Source: Spirochaetota bacterium
GTDB taxonomy: Bacteria; Spirochaetota; UBA4802; JAFGJZ01
Length of the DNA: 40,982 bases
Assembly: GCA_022704645.1 (NCBI GenBank)
Contig: JAKJGA010000001.1
Location: 1-40,982, forward strand
Direction of reading: 5' to 3'
Positions within the stretch are counted from its first letter, which is position 1; each line of letters starts with the position of its first letter. Below are positions 18,320 through 26,038 of the stretch, piece after piece. Below the pieces are notes generated by a model that ran no database searches, was not told the DNA's origin, and saw only the letters and a list, made by a program, of their open reading frames with translations. Position numbers and translations under genes: made by a program.

Positions 18320-18336
18320 ATTATCTCCTTTGTTTG

Positions 18337-20385
18337 TCATTTGCGTATTCCCTCTGTTAGTCCTTCCGTAAACTGTCTGTGAAATTTCAGAAATAGAAGT
18401 AATGGTATTATTATAGAAATAAAGCCTGCCGCGAGTACTGCTCCTGTGTCGTTTATCAGCAGAATTCTTACAGGAAGAGTCATAAGCTTTTCATCGCGCA
18501 TAATTATTACCGGATTAAGGAAATCATTCCAGACAATTCGGAACTGAATTATTGCAAGCGCCGCAAGCGCTGGTCTTGCGAGAGGAAGAATGATGTGCCA
18601 CCAAATTCTTAAATGTCCGGCTCCGTCCATACGGGCAGCTTCAATTACTGCTAACGGAATTCTCATGAAATACTGCCGTAAAAGAAATACGCCGAATCCG
18701 CTGACAGCACCTGGAAGAATCAGTCCGAACCAGCTGTTGAGCAGATGCAGATTCTTCGCGACTTTGTACATCGGTATCATAAGTGCGTTAGCCGGGATCA
18801 TCATGGTTGAAAGGGCAAGAATCAGGAAAAATTTCTTATGTTTGAACTCCATAAAGACAAGTGCGTATGCGTATAGAGATACTACAATTGCTGTTAAAAA
18901 AATTGTTCCTGAAGATACTATTATCGAATTAAACAGGGCTCGGCCGACATCAAAATGCCAGAATGCCGCGAGATAAGAATCCCTCGTATAGCTTTCAATT
19001 GATTTCCATATAGGCTGTTGAAAAATCGCAGGAGGCGATTGTATTACTTCGAGAGGCGGACGAAGGGATGCGTCAAGCAGCCATAAAAGCGGAAAAATAA
19101 ACAGAAGAGCGAGAATGCAAAGTAAAAATGCACTGAGAAGCTTCCCCGGCCTTATTTTTCTTTTAGCTCTAAATACTTTTTCCCGGACTCTTTGAACTCT
19201 TTCGATGAAAGGTTTTTCGATGAATTGAAAAGATAGTGCTGCCGCTCCGTAAGAAATTACTATCATCAATAATGAAGCACCCGCCCATAGTCTCCAGTCT
19301 TTGATTGCCATGTAGTTCATATACTCGGGAAGAATATAGAAAGAAATCAATGCTATTATTACATAGTGCCAGATATAAAGGCCGAAAGAAATTTTAGCTG
19401 TAAATCTCATAAAGCGCGAATCAAATAATTTTCCGGTAAATTTTGAATTTACAAGCGAAACGGCGAGTATTGAAATCAATGCTGTCAGATATGGAAAGTA
19501 GTAAGGCTGCTTTTGAATGCTGTGAGTGAATTCTTCTTCGGTACGTACATAGCATAGGAGTCCTATTATGGCCGCGGAGCTAACAATTGAAGCAATGTCG
19601 AAAATGTTTTTATCAGCGATTCTGTCTCTGAGAGTTTTATTCTTTATAAAATAGGCGCATATTCCGCCGGCTAGTATTCCGAATGTGAAATGACCGAAAA
19701 AGCCTATTGGGTTGTAATTCGGCATCCACCATTTTGATCCGCCTGTGACTCCGAATTCCCATCCTCGTTTGACATTATCAGGAGTAAGATACATGTGTAT
19801 AAGCTGATTTATACCGATTATCAGGAGTAGGGTGAATACCCAATAAATGATTCCTTTTTTAAATGATCTTTTTTCTCCAGTAAAGCGGAATAGGCCGAAC
19901 ATGAAAACCGGCATTAGTAAATATGAAAAAACTTCGAAACTGATAGACCACAAAGGTGAATTTACAAACGACGGAAAAAGTGTTGTGTAATGAAATCCTG
20001 CCGTGAAAGTTAATCCTGTTATAAGTCTTCTGGCAAAATAATCCATATCAGGAATAAAAAGCAGGGCAAGAATAGTACTTACTGCGAATGAAGCGTAATA
20101 ACCCGGTACTATGCGTGCCGCTCTGCGCTTTGCGTAGTTTGAAATATCCGGAAAATCAAGGTTTGAAATATAATTTTTCCAGAATGGATAAGAAAGGAGA
20201 AATCCGCTGAGTACGAAAAAAAAGCTTACACCGGTGTTTCCCATCAGAAAGAAGAGCTGTATATGCTGAAGAATGAAATGCTGCGAGTATATGTCCAGTC
20301 TCTGCGCGACATGATGAAATATTACTAATAGACATGCTGCAGCGCGCAGTCCGTCAAGTCCCGGGAATCTGTTTTCAATCTTCAT
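18337..20385 (-). CDS. Fusion: OafA-type acyltransferase_3 plus MalG-type ABC permease
   Basis: One continuous 682-residue frame. Residues 1 to about 395 are an acyltransferase_3 (OafA/YrhL) membrane domain: PGLDGLRAAACLLVIFHH (with the catalytic-type His24-His25), the RRAARIVPGYY motif (87-97), PLWSISFE (144-151) and a final LYIWHY helix. Residues about 412-682 are a complete MalG/UgpE-like sugar permease with the EAA loop EAARMDGAG (582-590) then LP. No ATG, GTG or TTG with a ribosome site lies near the junction (FRAKRKIRPGK), so the permease depends on the fused frame. It overlaps the MalF-like gene by 11 bases and is followed by the AGE gene. ATG 20385 has GGTG upstream; a TTG 12 bases earlier is possible. 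Confidence 0.85.
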   Translation of the reverse strand: MKIENRFPGLDGLRAAACLLVIFHHVAQRLDIYSQHFILQHIQLFFLMGNTGVSFFFVLSGFLLSYPFWKNYISNLDFPDISNYAKRRAARIVPGYYASFAVSTILALLFIPDMDYFARRLITGLTFTAGFHYTTLFPSFVNSPLWSISFEVFSYLLMPVFMFGLFRFTGEKRSFKKGIIYWVFTLLLIIGINQLIHMYLTPDNVKRGWEFGVTGGSKWWMPNYNPIGFFGHFTFGILAGGICAYFIKNKTLRDRIADKNIFDIASIVSSAAIIGLLCYVRTEEEFTHSIQKQPYYFPYLTALISILAVSLVNSKFTGKLFDSRFMRFTAKISFGLYIWHYVIIALISFYILPEYMNYMAIKDWRLWAGASLLMIVISYGAAALSFQFIEKPFIERVQRVREKVFRAKRKIRPGKLLSAFLLCILALLFIFPLLWLLDASLRPPLEVIQSPPAIFQQPIWKSIESYTRDSYLAAFWHFDVGRALFNSIIVSSGTIFLTAIVVSLYAYALVFMEFKHKKFFLILALSTMMIPANALMIPMYKVAKNLHLLNSWFGLILPGAVSGFGVFLLRQYFMRIPLAVIEAARMDGAGHLRIWWHIILPLARPALAALAIIQFRIVWNDFLNPVIIMRDEKLMTLPVRILLINDTGAVLAAGFISIIIPLLLFLKFHRQFTEGLTEGIRK

Positions 20386-21268
20386 GTTTTTCACCAAGTC
20401 CGAGAAATTTAAGCTGAAGCAGACTCACTGCCAGAATCAGAAAAAAAGCAATCCATCCTGCGGCGCTTGCAGCCCCGATTTCAAGATCCCATTGAAATGC
20501 TCTCAGGTAGATATAGAGAATAATCCCGGTGACATTTTCATAAATATTATATTGAAAAAGACCGAGAATGAGGTCAAAAACCAGAAGCGATGATACGGCA
20601 GACGTTATCGTCATGAATATCAAGGCGGGTTTCATGAGCGGCAAAGTGATGTTTTTTAGTATGCTGAGTCTTCCGGCTCCGTCAATTCTGGCTGCTTCAT
20701 AAGGCGACTGATTAAGTGACCTGAGGTTTGCTGAGAAATATATAATCTGAAATCCGATACATTGCCAGAAAGAAACAAATACAAGCAGCGGAAAAGCAAG
20801 AGTTTTATCATCAAGCCAGTTCATATTCGGATTTCCTCCGAAGAAGCCGATGATAATATTTGCGATACATTGTTCTCCGGTGAATAACAGCCTGAAAAGA
20901 ATTCCTGCTACAAGAGTATTGATGAGAGAAGGTATGAAAAAGGCTGCTTTGAGTAAACTCTGCGTTCTTTTATACGGCAGGCTTTCTATCCATAAAGAAA
21001 TCAAAAACGCAGCCGGAATCTGAATTGCAACCGAAACAGCTGCGAATTTAAATGAAACATAAACAGAATTCCAGAAATAAGTGTCCTTGAGAATATTCTT
21101 GAAATTTTGAAATCCGATGTTTTTTCCAGGATTAATTCCCTGGGCATCGGTAAGACTGGTTAAAAAACCGATTCCGAATACTATAATGGTGAATATGAAC
21201 ATCAGAATCAGAAAGGGCGCCATAAAGCGTAGAGCCTGCCGTTCATTTTTATCTGTAAGCTTTATCAT
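20375..21268 (-). CDS. MalF/UgpA-type sugar ABC transporter permease
   Basis: A 297-residue inner-membrane permease with six predicted membrane segments, beginning LRFMAPFLILMFIFTIIVFG. The cytoplasmic EAA loop that docks the ATPase is EAARIDGAG (191-199) followed by LPLMKPAL. It pairs with the MalG half of the downstream fusion protein. ATG 21268 is chosen because AAGGA lies 8 bases upstream; a TTG six bases earlier is too close to that site. It is the first gene of the operon and divergent from the AraC regulator. The sugar-binding protein and ATPase are not nearby; many CUT1 transporters share a genome-wide ATPase (MsmK/MalK type). Confidence 0.93.
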   Translation of the reverse strand: MIKLTDKNERQALRFMAPFLILMFIFTIIVFGIGFLTSLTDAQGINPGKNIGFQNFKNILKDTYFWNSVYVSFKFAAVSVAIQIPAAFLISLWIESLPYKRTQSLLKAAFFIPSLINTLVAGILFRLLFTGEQCIANIIIGFFGGNPNMNWLDDKTLAFPLLVFVSFWQCIGFQIIYFSANLRSLNQSPYEAARIDGAGRLSILKNITLPLMKPALIFMTITSAVSSLLVFDLILGLFQYNIYENVTGIILYIYLRAFQWDLEIGAASAAGWIAFFLILAVSLLQLKFLGLGEKHED

Positions 21269-21382
21269 CTGCAATTTCCTTGGTATTTAGGCTTAATCAA
21301 TATAAGCATACCTATTTTAAAAAATTTGTCGTTCAATCTTATAAGGTAGAACATAAAAACGGATTAAATGTCATAAAGCATC

Positions 21383-21410
21383 TTGACCTTTCATTAGTAA
21401 ACGTTAAAAT
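21383..21410 (+). promoter_or_regulatory. Candidate sigma-70 promoter for the AraC gene
   Basis: TTGACC (21383-21388), 16-base spacer, TAAAAT (21405-21410). This would give a leader of about 100 bases before the regulator start at 21518. Confidence 0.45.
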
Positions 21411-21467
21411 AAGGCATTTTTAGATATTTTCAAAAAATAGCATTATTTTATTCTGTAAGAAGTGAGA

Positions 21468-21484
21468 AAAGCATAAAATGCTTT
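21468..21484. promoter_or_regulatory. Inverted repeat AAAGCAT-N3-ATGCTTT
   Basis: A perfect 7-bp inverted repeat in the leader of the AraC gene, 33 bases upstream of its start. Possible operator for autoregulation or control of the divergent sugar operon; AraC proteins more often use direct repeats, so this assignment is tentative. Confidence 0.3.
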
Positions 21485-21517
21485 ATTTAATAAGTATCAT
21501 TCATTTGAGTTGTAGGT

Positions 21518-22762
21518 ATGTTTGAACAATTTGTGTTAATTAATGGAATAATTACTCAATTATGTCTATTAGCAGCGGCCCAGGGTTTTTTTTTGTTTTT
21601 CTTGCTCTTCCGCAGATCGGGATCAGACAGAGTTTTTTCTTTTGCAATTTTATTTGTATCTTATGAGCTCGCACTGCATTATGTTTATAAGGCCCATATG
21701 TGGTCTGAGTATCTCCCTTTATTTTTAGTAAAAGATACATTGGGTTTTTTATACGGATTTCTTATTCTGCTATATGTCCGCTTTCTTTTTGGGAAAAATG
21801 TCCGGTTAAGCTTTTTTGATTTTATTCATTTCGTTCCTGCGATAGTTTTTTTCGGAATCGGCTTATTTTTTAATACTCACTATCTTGGATACGGAACTTA
21901 TTCTGTTATTGATTTTGATGAAAGCGGAATCACTCGGTTCAGGTTTTATTCGCAGAATATAAAGTATGTAATTATATTCAGTTATCTTGTTTTTTCGCTG
22001 AAGGATGTCTTTAGATACCGAAACAGGCAAAAAATATTTTTTCCAGGGATAAAAAGAAGTTCGACTACATGGCTTCTTGTTTTTTTGTTTGCAGTTTTTA
22101 TTCTTTGGCTTCTTCCATTCCTTTCTCTTAATTTCTATTATATGGAATCATTTGCTCATTTCTGGACTTTTTTCCATATAATAAAAATTCCTTTTTTACC
22201 TGAGATTTTATCACTAGTTAATTCATTTTTTACAGTAATTTCTATCTATTCGGCCGGATACTATATTCTAGGTAAAGTTTCGCCTGATACTGATGCGAAT
22301 AATCTAATCAATTCGAGCTGTGATAGTGAGACAGTTGGTCATTCAAAGTACAGAAAAAACCTGTTATCAGAGACTATTAAAGCTGATTATCTAAAGCGTA
22401 TAATAAACTGTATGGATGTCGAAAAACCTTATCTCGATCCGGACTTTTCGATAAAAGATTTTTCCAATAAAATAAACGTATCAACGCATAATATATCTCA
22501 AATAATCAATGATACTTTCGGTAAAAATTTCTTTAATTTTGTTAATGATTACAGGATAGACTTTGCTGCCGCTATTATTTCAAATACCTCCAGAGATGTA
22601 AATATTCTTCACGCAAGTCTTGATTCGGGTTTTAATTCCAAATCTGTGTTTAATACAGTGTTTAAAAAGAAGTTCGGAATGACTCCGTCTCATTATAGAA
22701 ATCATTTTATGGAAAAAGCAGTACAGCCATCCGTAAAAGAGATTGAAAATGAAGTTGATTAA
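21518..22762 (+). CDS. Membrane-bound AraC-family transcriptional regulator
   Basis: A 414-residue protein. Residues 1-260 hold about seven hydrophobic segments (for example LLAAAQGFFLFFLLF and FLFAVFILWLLPFLSL). The C-terminal 110 residues are an AraC DNA-binding domain with two helix-turn-helix units: YLDPDFSIKDFSNKINVS then NISQIINDTFGKNFFNF, and SGFNSKSVFNTVFKKKFG before PSHYR. This architecture is common in Bacteroidota and in spirochaetes such as Leptospira. It is divergent from the sugar transporter operon, so it most likely senses an envelope or sugar signal and controls that operon. The ligand is unknown. Confidence 0.88.
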   Translation: MFEQFVLINGIITQLCLLAAAQGFFLFFLLFRRSGSDRVFSFAILFVSYELALHYVYKAHMWSEYLPLFLVKDTLGFLYGFLILLYVRFLFGKNVRLSFFDFIHFVPAIVFFGIGLFFNTHYLGYGTYSVIDFDESGITRFRFYSQNIKYVIIFSYLVFSLKDVFRYRNRQKIFFPGIKRSSTTWLLVFLFAVFILWLLPFLSLNFYYMESFAHFWTFFHIIKIPFLPEILSLVNSFFTVISIYSAGYYILGKVSPDTDANNLINSSCDSETVGHSKYRKNLLSETIKADYLKRIINCMDVEKPYLDPDFSIKDFSNKINVSTHNISQIINDTFGKNFFNFVNDYRIDFAAAIISNTSRDVNILHASLDSGFNSKSVFNTVFKKKFGMTPSHYRNHFMEKAVQPSVKEIENEVD

Positions 22763-22972
22763 CATATTGTAAACCAGAATTACTTGTTGATGTTGCAAAA
22801 ATGATACAATGATATTAATTCGCACGTTGATGCAAAACCAGTTAAATTAACAAAAAATTAAAAATGTATAAATAGTGTTTAAATTTATGATAAAATATGG
22901 TCAAATCAGATAATATGTTCAGTAAAATCACTGTTAATATCTAATAAGTGCTTCGCCTTAAGTTCTTAAATG

Positions 22973-22989
22973 TGGCACGATTATTGCTA
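22973..22989 (+). promoter_or_regulatory. Consensus sigma-54 (RpoN) promoter
   Basis: TGGCACG-N4-TTGCTA matches the -24/-12 consensus: GG at 22974-22975 and GC at 22986-22987, exactly 10 bases apart. The expected start site is near 22999, about 25 bases before the Cys-rich gene's ATG at 23024. Short CTTAAG-type inverted repeats lie on both sides (around 22957-22970 and 22999-23010). Confidence 0.85.
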
Positions 22990-23023
22990 TATAATATGTG
23001 TACTTAAGAAACTGGAGGAAAAT

Positions 23024-23218
23024 ATGAATAAATCAATTTGTAAAGACTGTTGCAACAGAAGCTTCTGCGGAGATAAAGGCTTGGGAAATTGCGAGCACTT
23101 TGACATTTCTTATACAAGATCAGAAGTGTTTGACATGCTTACAAACGCAGATGATAACAGCCGTAGAGCTATTCTTTCTGCTGTTGAAAATGTCTATAAA
23201 ATTAAGTTGGCCTACTAA
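23024..23218 (+). CDS. Small Cys-rich protein, unknown function
   Basis: A 64-residue protein. The N-terminal 26 residues carry five cysteines (6, 9, 10, 15, 23) and a following His (CEHF), a pattern that could bind zinc or an Fe-S cluster. The rest is a short helical segment (EVFDMLTNADDNSRRAIL). No signal or membrane segment. GGAGG is 6 bases before ATG 23024; longer in-frame versions would start inside the promoter. It forms a single-gene unit: a consensus sigma-54 promoter upstream and a strong terminator downstream. I do not recognise the family. Confidence 0.75.
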   Translation: MNKSICKDCCNRSFCGDKGLGNCEHFDISYTRSEVFDMLTNADDNSRRAILSAVENVYKIKLAY

Positions 23219-23241
23219 TATTCCAATAGACCTTTTACTTA

Positions 23242-23273
23242 GAGAGGAAGCCCATGCTTCCTCTCATTTTTTT
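23242..23273 (+). terminator. Intrinsic terminator of the Cys-rich gene
   Basis: A GAGAGGAAGC/GCTTCCTCTC 10-bp stem, CCAT loop, then ATTTTTTT. The T-run overlaps the last codons of the convergent OppD-type gene. On the minus strand there is no U-run, so it acts mainly on the plus strand. Confidence 0.88.
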
Positions 23274-24220
23274 ATGCATCTTGCCGAATGATTTTTCTTT
23301 TTTTCTTCAAGTGAAATTTTGTTTTCAAGACATTCCGGACTGCGTTCCCTGCATCTGTCATAAAAACGGCAGCCCTTTGTTTCAAAGTCTATAGGCGGAA
23401 CATTGCCCACTATCGGGTTTAAGTGTTTTTCTTTGCAGTTTTGTGCAGGAATTGACTCTATGAGAGCCTGAGTATAAGGATGCATCGGATCCGAGAAAAT
23501 TGTTTCCGAGGAACCAATTTCAACTATTTCGCCGGCATATAAAACGGCTGTGCGTTCACAAAGATTTGCCGTAATTCCGAGATCATGAGAAATAAAAATT
23601 AATGAAAGTCCTTCATTTTCAACCTTGCTTTTTAAGATTGATAATATTTGCGACTGAACAGTTACATCCAGTGCGGTGGTTGGTTCATCCGCGATCATAA
23701 GAGAAGAGCCTGAAGCAAGTGCTGAAGCAATCATTATTCGCTGCTGCATGCCGCCGGAAAGTTCGTGCGGATAGCATGAGTATATTTTTTCGGGATCAGG
23801 AATTTTCATGCTGTCAATAAGTTCAATAGCTTTGTTCCGTGCTTCTTTTTTAGAAATATTCTGATGGGCTAGAATAGTCTCAGATATTTGATACCCGGCT
23901 GTATAGCATGGATCAAGAGCTGTTGAAGGCTCCTGAAAGATCATTGAGATTTCTTTACCTCTTTTCAGGCGCATTTCCGCTTCGCTGCACTGCAGAAGAT
24001 CCTCTTCCTTAAAGTATACTGCTCCGGATATTATTTCACCGGGACTCTGCAAAAGCCGCATAATGGAATAAGCTGTAACGGTTTTTCCGCATCCGCTTTC
24101 TCCAATGAGGCCTAATGCGTGACCCTTTTCAAGAGTAAAAGAAATATCTCTGGCTGCCGGATACAGCTTATCTTTGATTCTGAAACCTGCATAAAGTGAT
24201 TTGACTTCAAGAAGACTCAT
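23264..24220 (-). CDS. OppD/DppD-type peptide ABC transporter ATPase
   Basis: A 318-residue nucleotide-binding subunit. Walker A GESGCGKT (40-47), signature LSGGMQQR (154-161), Walker B LMIADEP (174-180) and H-loop SHD (211-213) are intact. The C-terminal extension of the Opp/Dpp group is present: HPYTQALIESIP and four cysteines (284, 290, 297, 315) in the arrangement that binds an Fe-S cluster in related subunits. It is an orphan here: no permease, binding protein or OppF partner is adjacent. It overlaps the upstream lipoprotein gene by 4 bases (ATGA), so the two are made together. Confidence 0.92.
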   Translation of the reverse strand: MSLLEVKSLYAGFRIKDKLYPAARDISFTLEKGHALGLIGESGCGKTVTAYSIMRLLQSPGEIISGAVYFKEEDLLQCSEAEMRLKRGKEISMIFQEPSTALDPCYTAGYQISETILAHQNISKKEARNKAIELIDSMKIPDPEKIYSCYPHELSGGMQQRIMIASALASGSSLMIADEPTTALDVTVQSQILSILKSKVENEGLSLIFISHDLGITANLCERTAVLYAGEIVEIGSSETIFSDPMHPYTQALIESIPAQNCKEKHLNPIVGNVPPIDFETKGCRFYDRCRERSPECLENKISLEEKKKNHSARCIKK

Positions 24221-25002
24221 TTAATTGTTTTTCCTTCAAATGATAGTTTGCCGTTGACTATTTGAATTATAAAGTAATCATATTTTTTTCGTTTGTCTTC
24301 AATGGACGGAAGCGGGAGATTGATATGCCGGATTCCGTCTTTGTTAATGTCATATTCGAAATTTGATTCTGATGAAATAACCGCTAAAACATTATGCTGC
24401 AAGAGAATATTGTGTGTTTCCGAAGGATTGGTGATTGTCTGTGTTTTAATTTTCTGCGGAGCGAAAAGCGGTATTTTTGAAAATATGATTATTCTAGAAT
24501 CTTTATATTTTTGAATATCTGATTTAAGCCAGATTAACTGGTCTTCTGTGATAAATCTTTCCGAATTTGTTGCGTTTAACGCAATGAAATGAAGGGTTCC
24601 GTAATTAAATGAAAAATATTCTCCATGATTTTCTCTTTTATTAAAAAGATCAAAACTGTCATCGAATTTATCGTGTTCTGCCGGGATAAAATATGCAATG
24701 GATCTGAAACGCGAGAATTCTTTTTTTGCAGAATCAAGCTGTTTTTCGACATCATTCTTTATTATACCGCTTTTTGATGAACCGCCCTGAATCAAATTCC
24801 CAAGATGAATCAGAAATGTCGGGTTATCTTTATTGATTGAATCAATAAGTTTTGCAAGTTCGGCCGGATTTGTCTTGAAAGCTGATTCGGGCAGAGTATT
24901 TGCGACAAGGGCAAAATTTACATCATTTGTTCTTTTTTCAATTCCGGCGCAGGAAAATGCTGATAATAAAGTTGCTAATAGAATTATTTTTTTAGTAAAC
25001 AT
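24217..25002 (-). CDS. Phosphoesterase-fold lipoprotein with lost metal ligands
   Basis: A 261-residue exported protein with a loose spirochaete-type lipobox (SAFSC, Cys18). The calcineurin-like landmarks are in order but altered: the DxH strand is LVANT (33-36, Asp to Asn), GD is GN (68-69), GNHD is PAEHD (107-111), HxPL becomes SKIPLF (175-180) and GHxH is SSESN (210-214). The connecting pattern GTLHFIALNAT and EDQLIWLK is typical of the fold. It is probably a non-catalytic binding protein. It is translationally coupled to the OppD-type ATPase; whether it works with that transporter is unknown. Confidence 0.65.
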   Translation of the reverse strand: MFTKKIILLATLLSAFSCAGIEKRTNDVNFALVANTLPESAFKTNPAELAKLIDSINKDNPTFLIHLGNLIQGGSSKSGIIKNDVEKQLDSAKKEFSRFRSIAYFIPAEHDKFDDSFDLFNKRENHGEYFSFNYGTLHFIALNATNSERFITEDQLIWLKSDIQKYKDSRIIIFSKIPLFAPQKIKTQTITNPSETHNILLQHNVLAVISSESNFEYDINKDGIRHINLPLPSIEDKRKKYDYFIIQIVNGKLSFEGKTIK

Positions 25003-25119
25003 CAGTAATGCCGTCAGTATGTTTTATTAGTTACAGAATATATCTGTATTTAAGAAAACATAAATCTTTTCATTAATCTGTAAAGATAAAAAGTTCTTGA
25101 TTGCAATTATTTTGGCTAA

Positions 25120-25887
25120 ATGATGGCAGATATGGTTATAAATACAAAGAAATTGGTAAAAGCATTAGAGAATAGAGTTTTCCGTGTCACGGCGGTTATT
25201 CTTGCTGCTGTTTTTCTCGCAGGTCTCATTTTTTCATTGAGAACAATAAGCATTGAGATTTTAGTTTTATCTGATGCAGGTATGTTTTTGTTATTTTTCT
25301 TTGTCTTTTTCTTTCTTGTATTTACGTCAAGCTTTTTGGCTGCATTATTTTTGTATAAGTTTGATGTCAGACCGGGCCTTCTTATTGTTTCTTTGCTGGC
25401 TGTTCCGCTGTTTATTCCGTCTGATATCACCGCGGTTATTTTTGATTTGTTTTTTTCTCCAAGAGAGGGTTTTCTTGCCTATTTGGGTGATAAGTATGAT
25501 ATAGAAATATTGAATAATTTATTATTGGAGAATTATTCAGTTTTTATTTTTTCATTTACCGCGTATGCCTGGAAAATGATGGGATCTGTATCGATTTTAA
25601 TTTTCTTCATCATTAAAAATACAACTCGAAAGAATAAAACAATTTTTCTTCATAGACTTTTGTTTCTTGTAAAATCCGTTTCTGCTGCTTTGGTAATTTT
25701 TGCTGCTTTTATTTATCAAATTCCGGTTATGATGAAGTGTTATGTGTCGCGTTATGAATATGTGTATTCATTTCCGGATTGTTTTTCACCTGAGATTTTT
25801 ACTTTCATTTATTCTTTTTCTTTTTCTGTGATTGCAATTATGCTTCTTTTTACTATTTTTTTGTCAAAAAGAGTCATTCCGAAATAA
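25120..25887 (+). CDS. Unknown integral membrane protein
   Basis: A 255-residue protein with about six hydrophobic segments (around residues 22-42, 50-78, 84-105, 140-165, 188-206 and 228-248), rich in Phe and Leu. No motif or family is recognised. ATG 25120 and 25123 are in tandem and neither has a good ribosome site; ATG 25132 is also possible. It is divergent from the lipoprotein/OppD pair and precedes fusA, which has its own promoter. Confidence 0.65.
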   Translation: MMADMVINTKKLVKALENRVFRVTAVILAAVFLAGLIFSLRTISIEILVLSDAGMFLLFFFVFFFLVFTSSFLAALFLYKFDVRPGLLIVSLLAVPLFIPSDITAVIFDLFFSPREGFLAYLGDKYDIEILNNLLLENYSVFIFSFTAYAWKMMGSVSILIFFIIKNTTRKNKTIFLHRLLFLVKSVSAALVIFAAFIYQIPVMMKCYVSRYEYVYSFPDCFSPEIFTFIYSFSFSVIAIMLLFTIFLSKRVIPK

Positions 25888-25918
25888 TTTAGGGTACTTG
25901 ATCGGTATTAAAAAAAAA

Positions 25919-25949
25919 TTGACAAACCCTGCCGCGAAAAGAGTATGGT
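25919..25949 (+). promoter_or_regulatory. Candidate fusA promoter
   Basis: A perfect TTGACA (25919-25924) with TATGGT (25944-25949) after a 19-base spacer, slightly long. It gives a leader of about 85 bases before fusA, with a GAGGG ribosome site. Confidence 0.45.
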
Positions 25950-26038
25950 CAGATTGAATACAACTTTGTGTTGATATCCTAAGATGATTTAATATCAAAC
26001 AGGAAATTTTTTAATTAACATTTAATAGTGAGGGAAAA

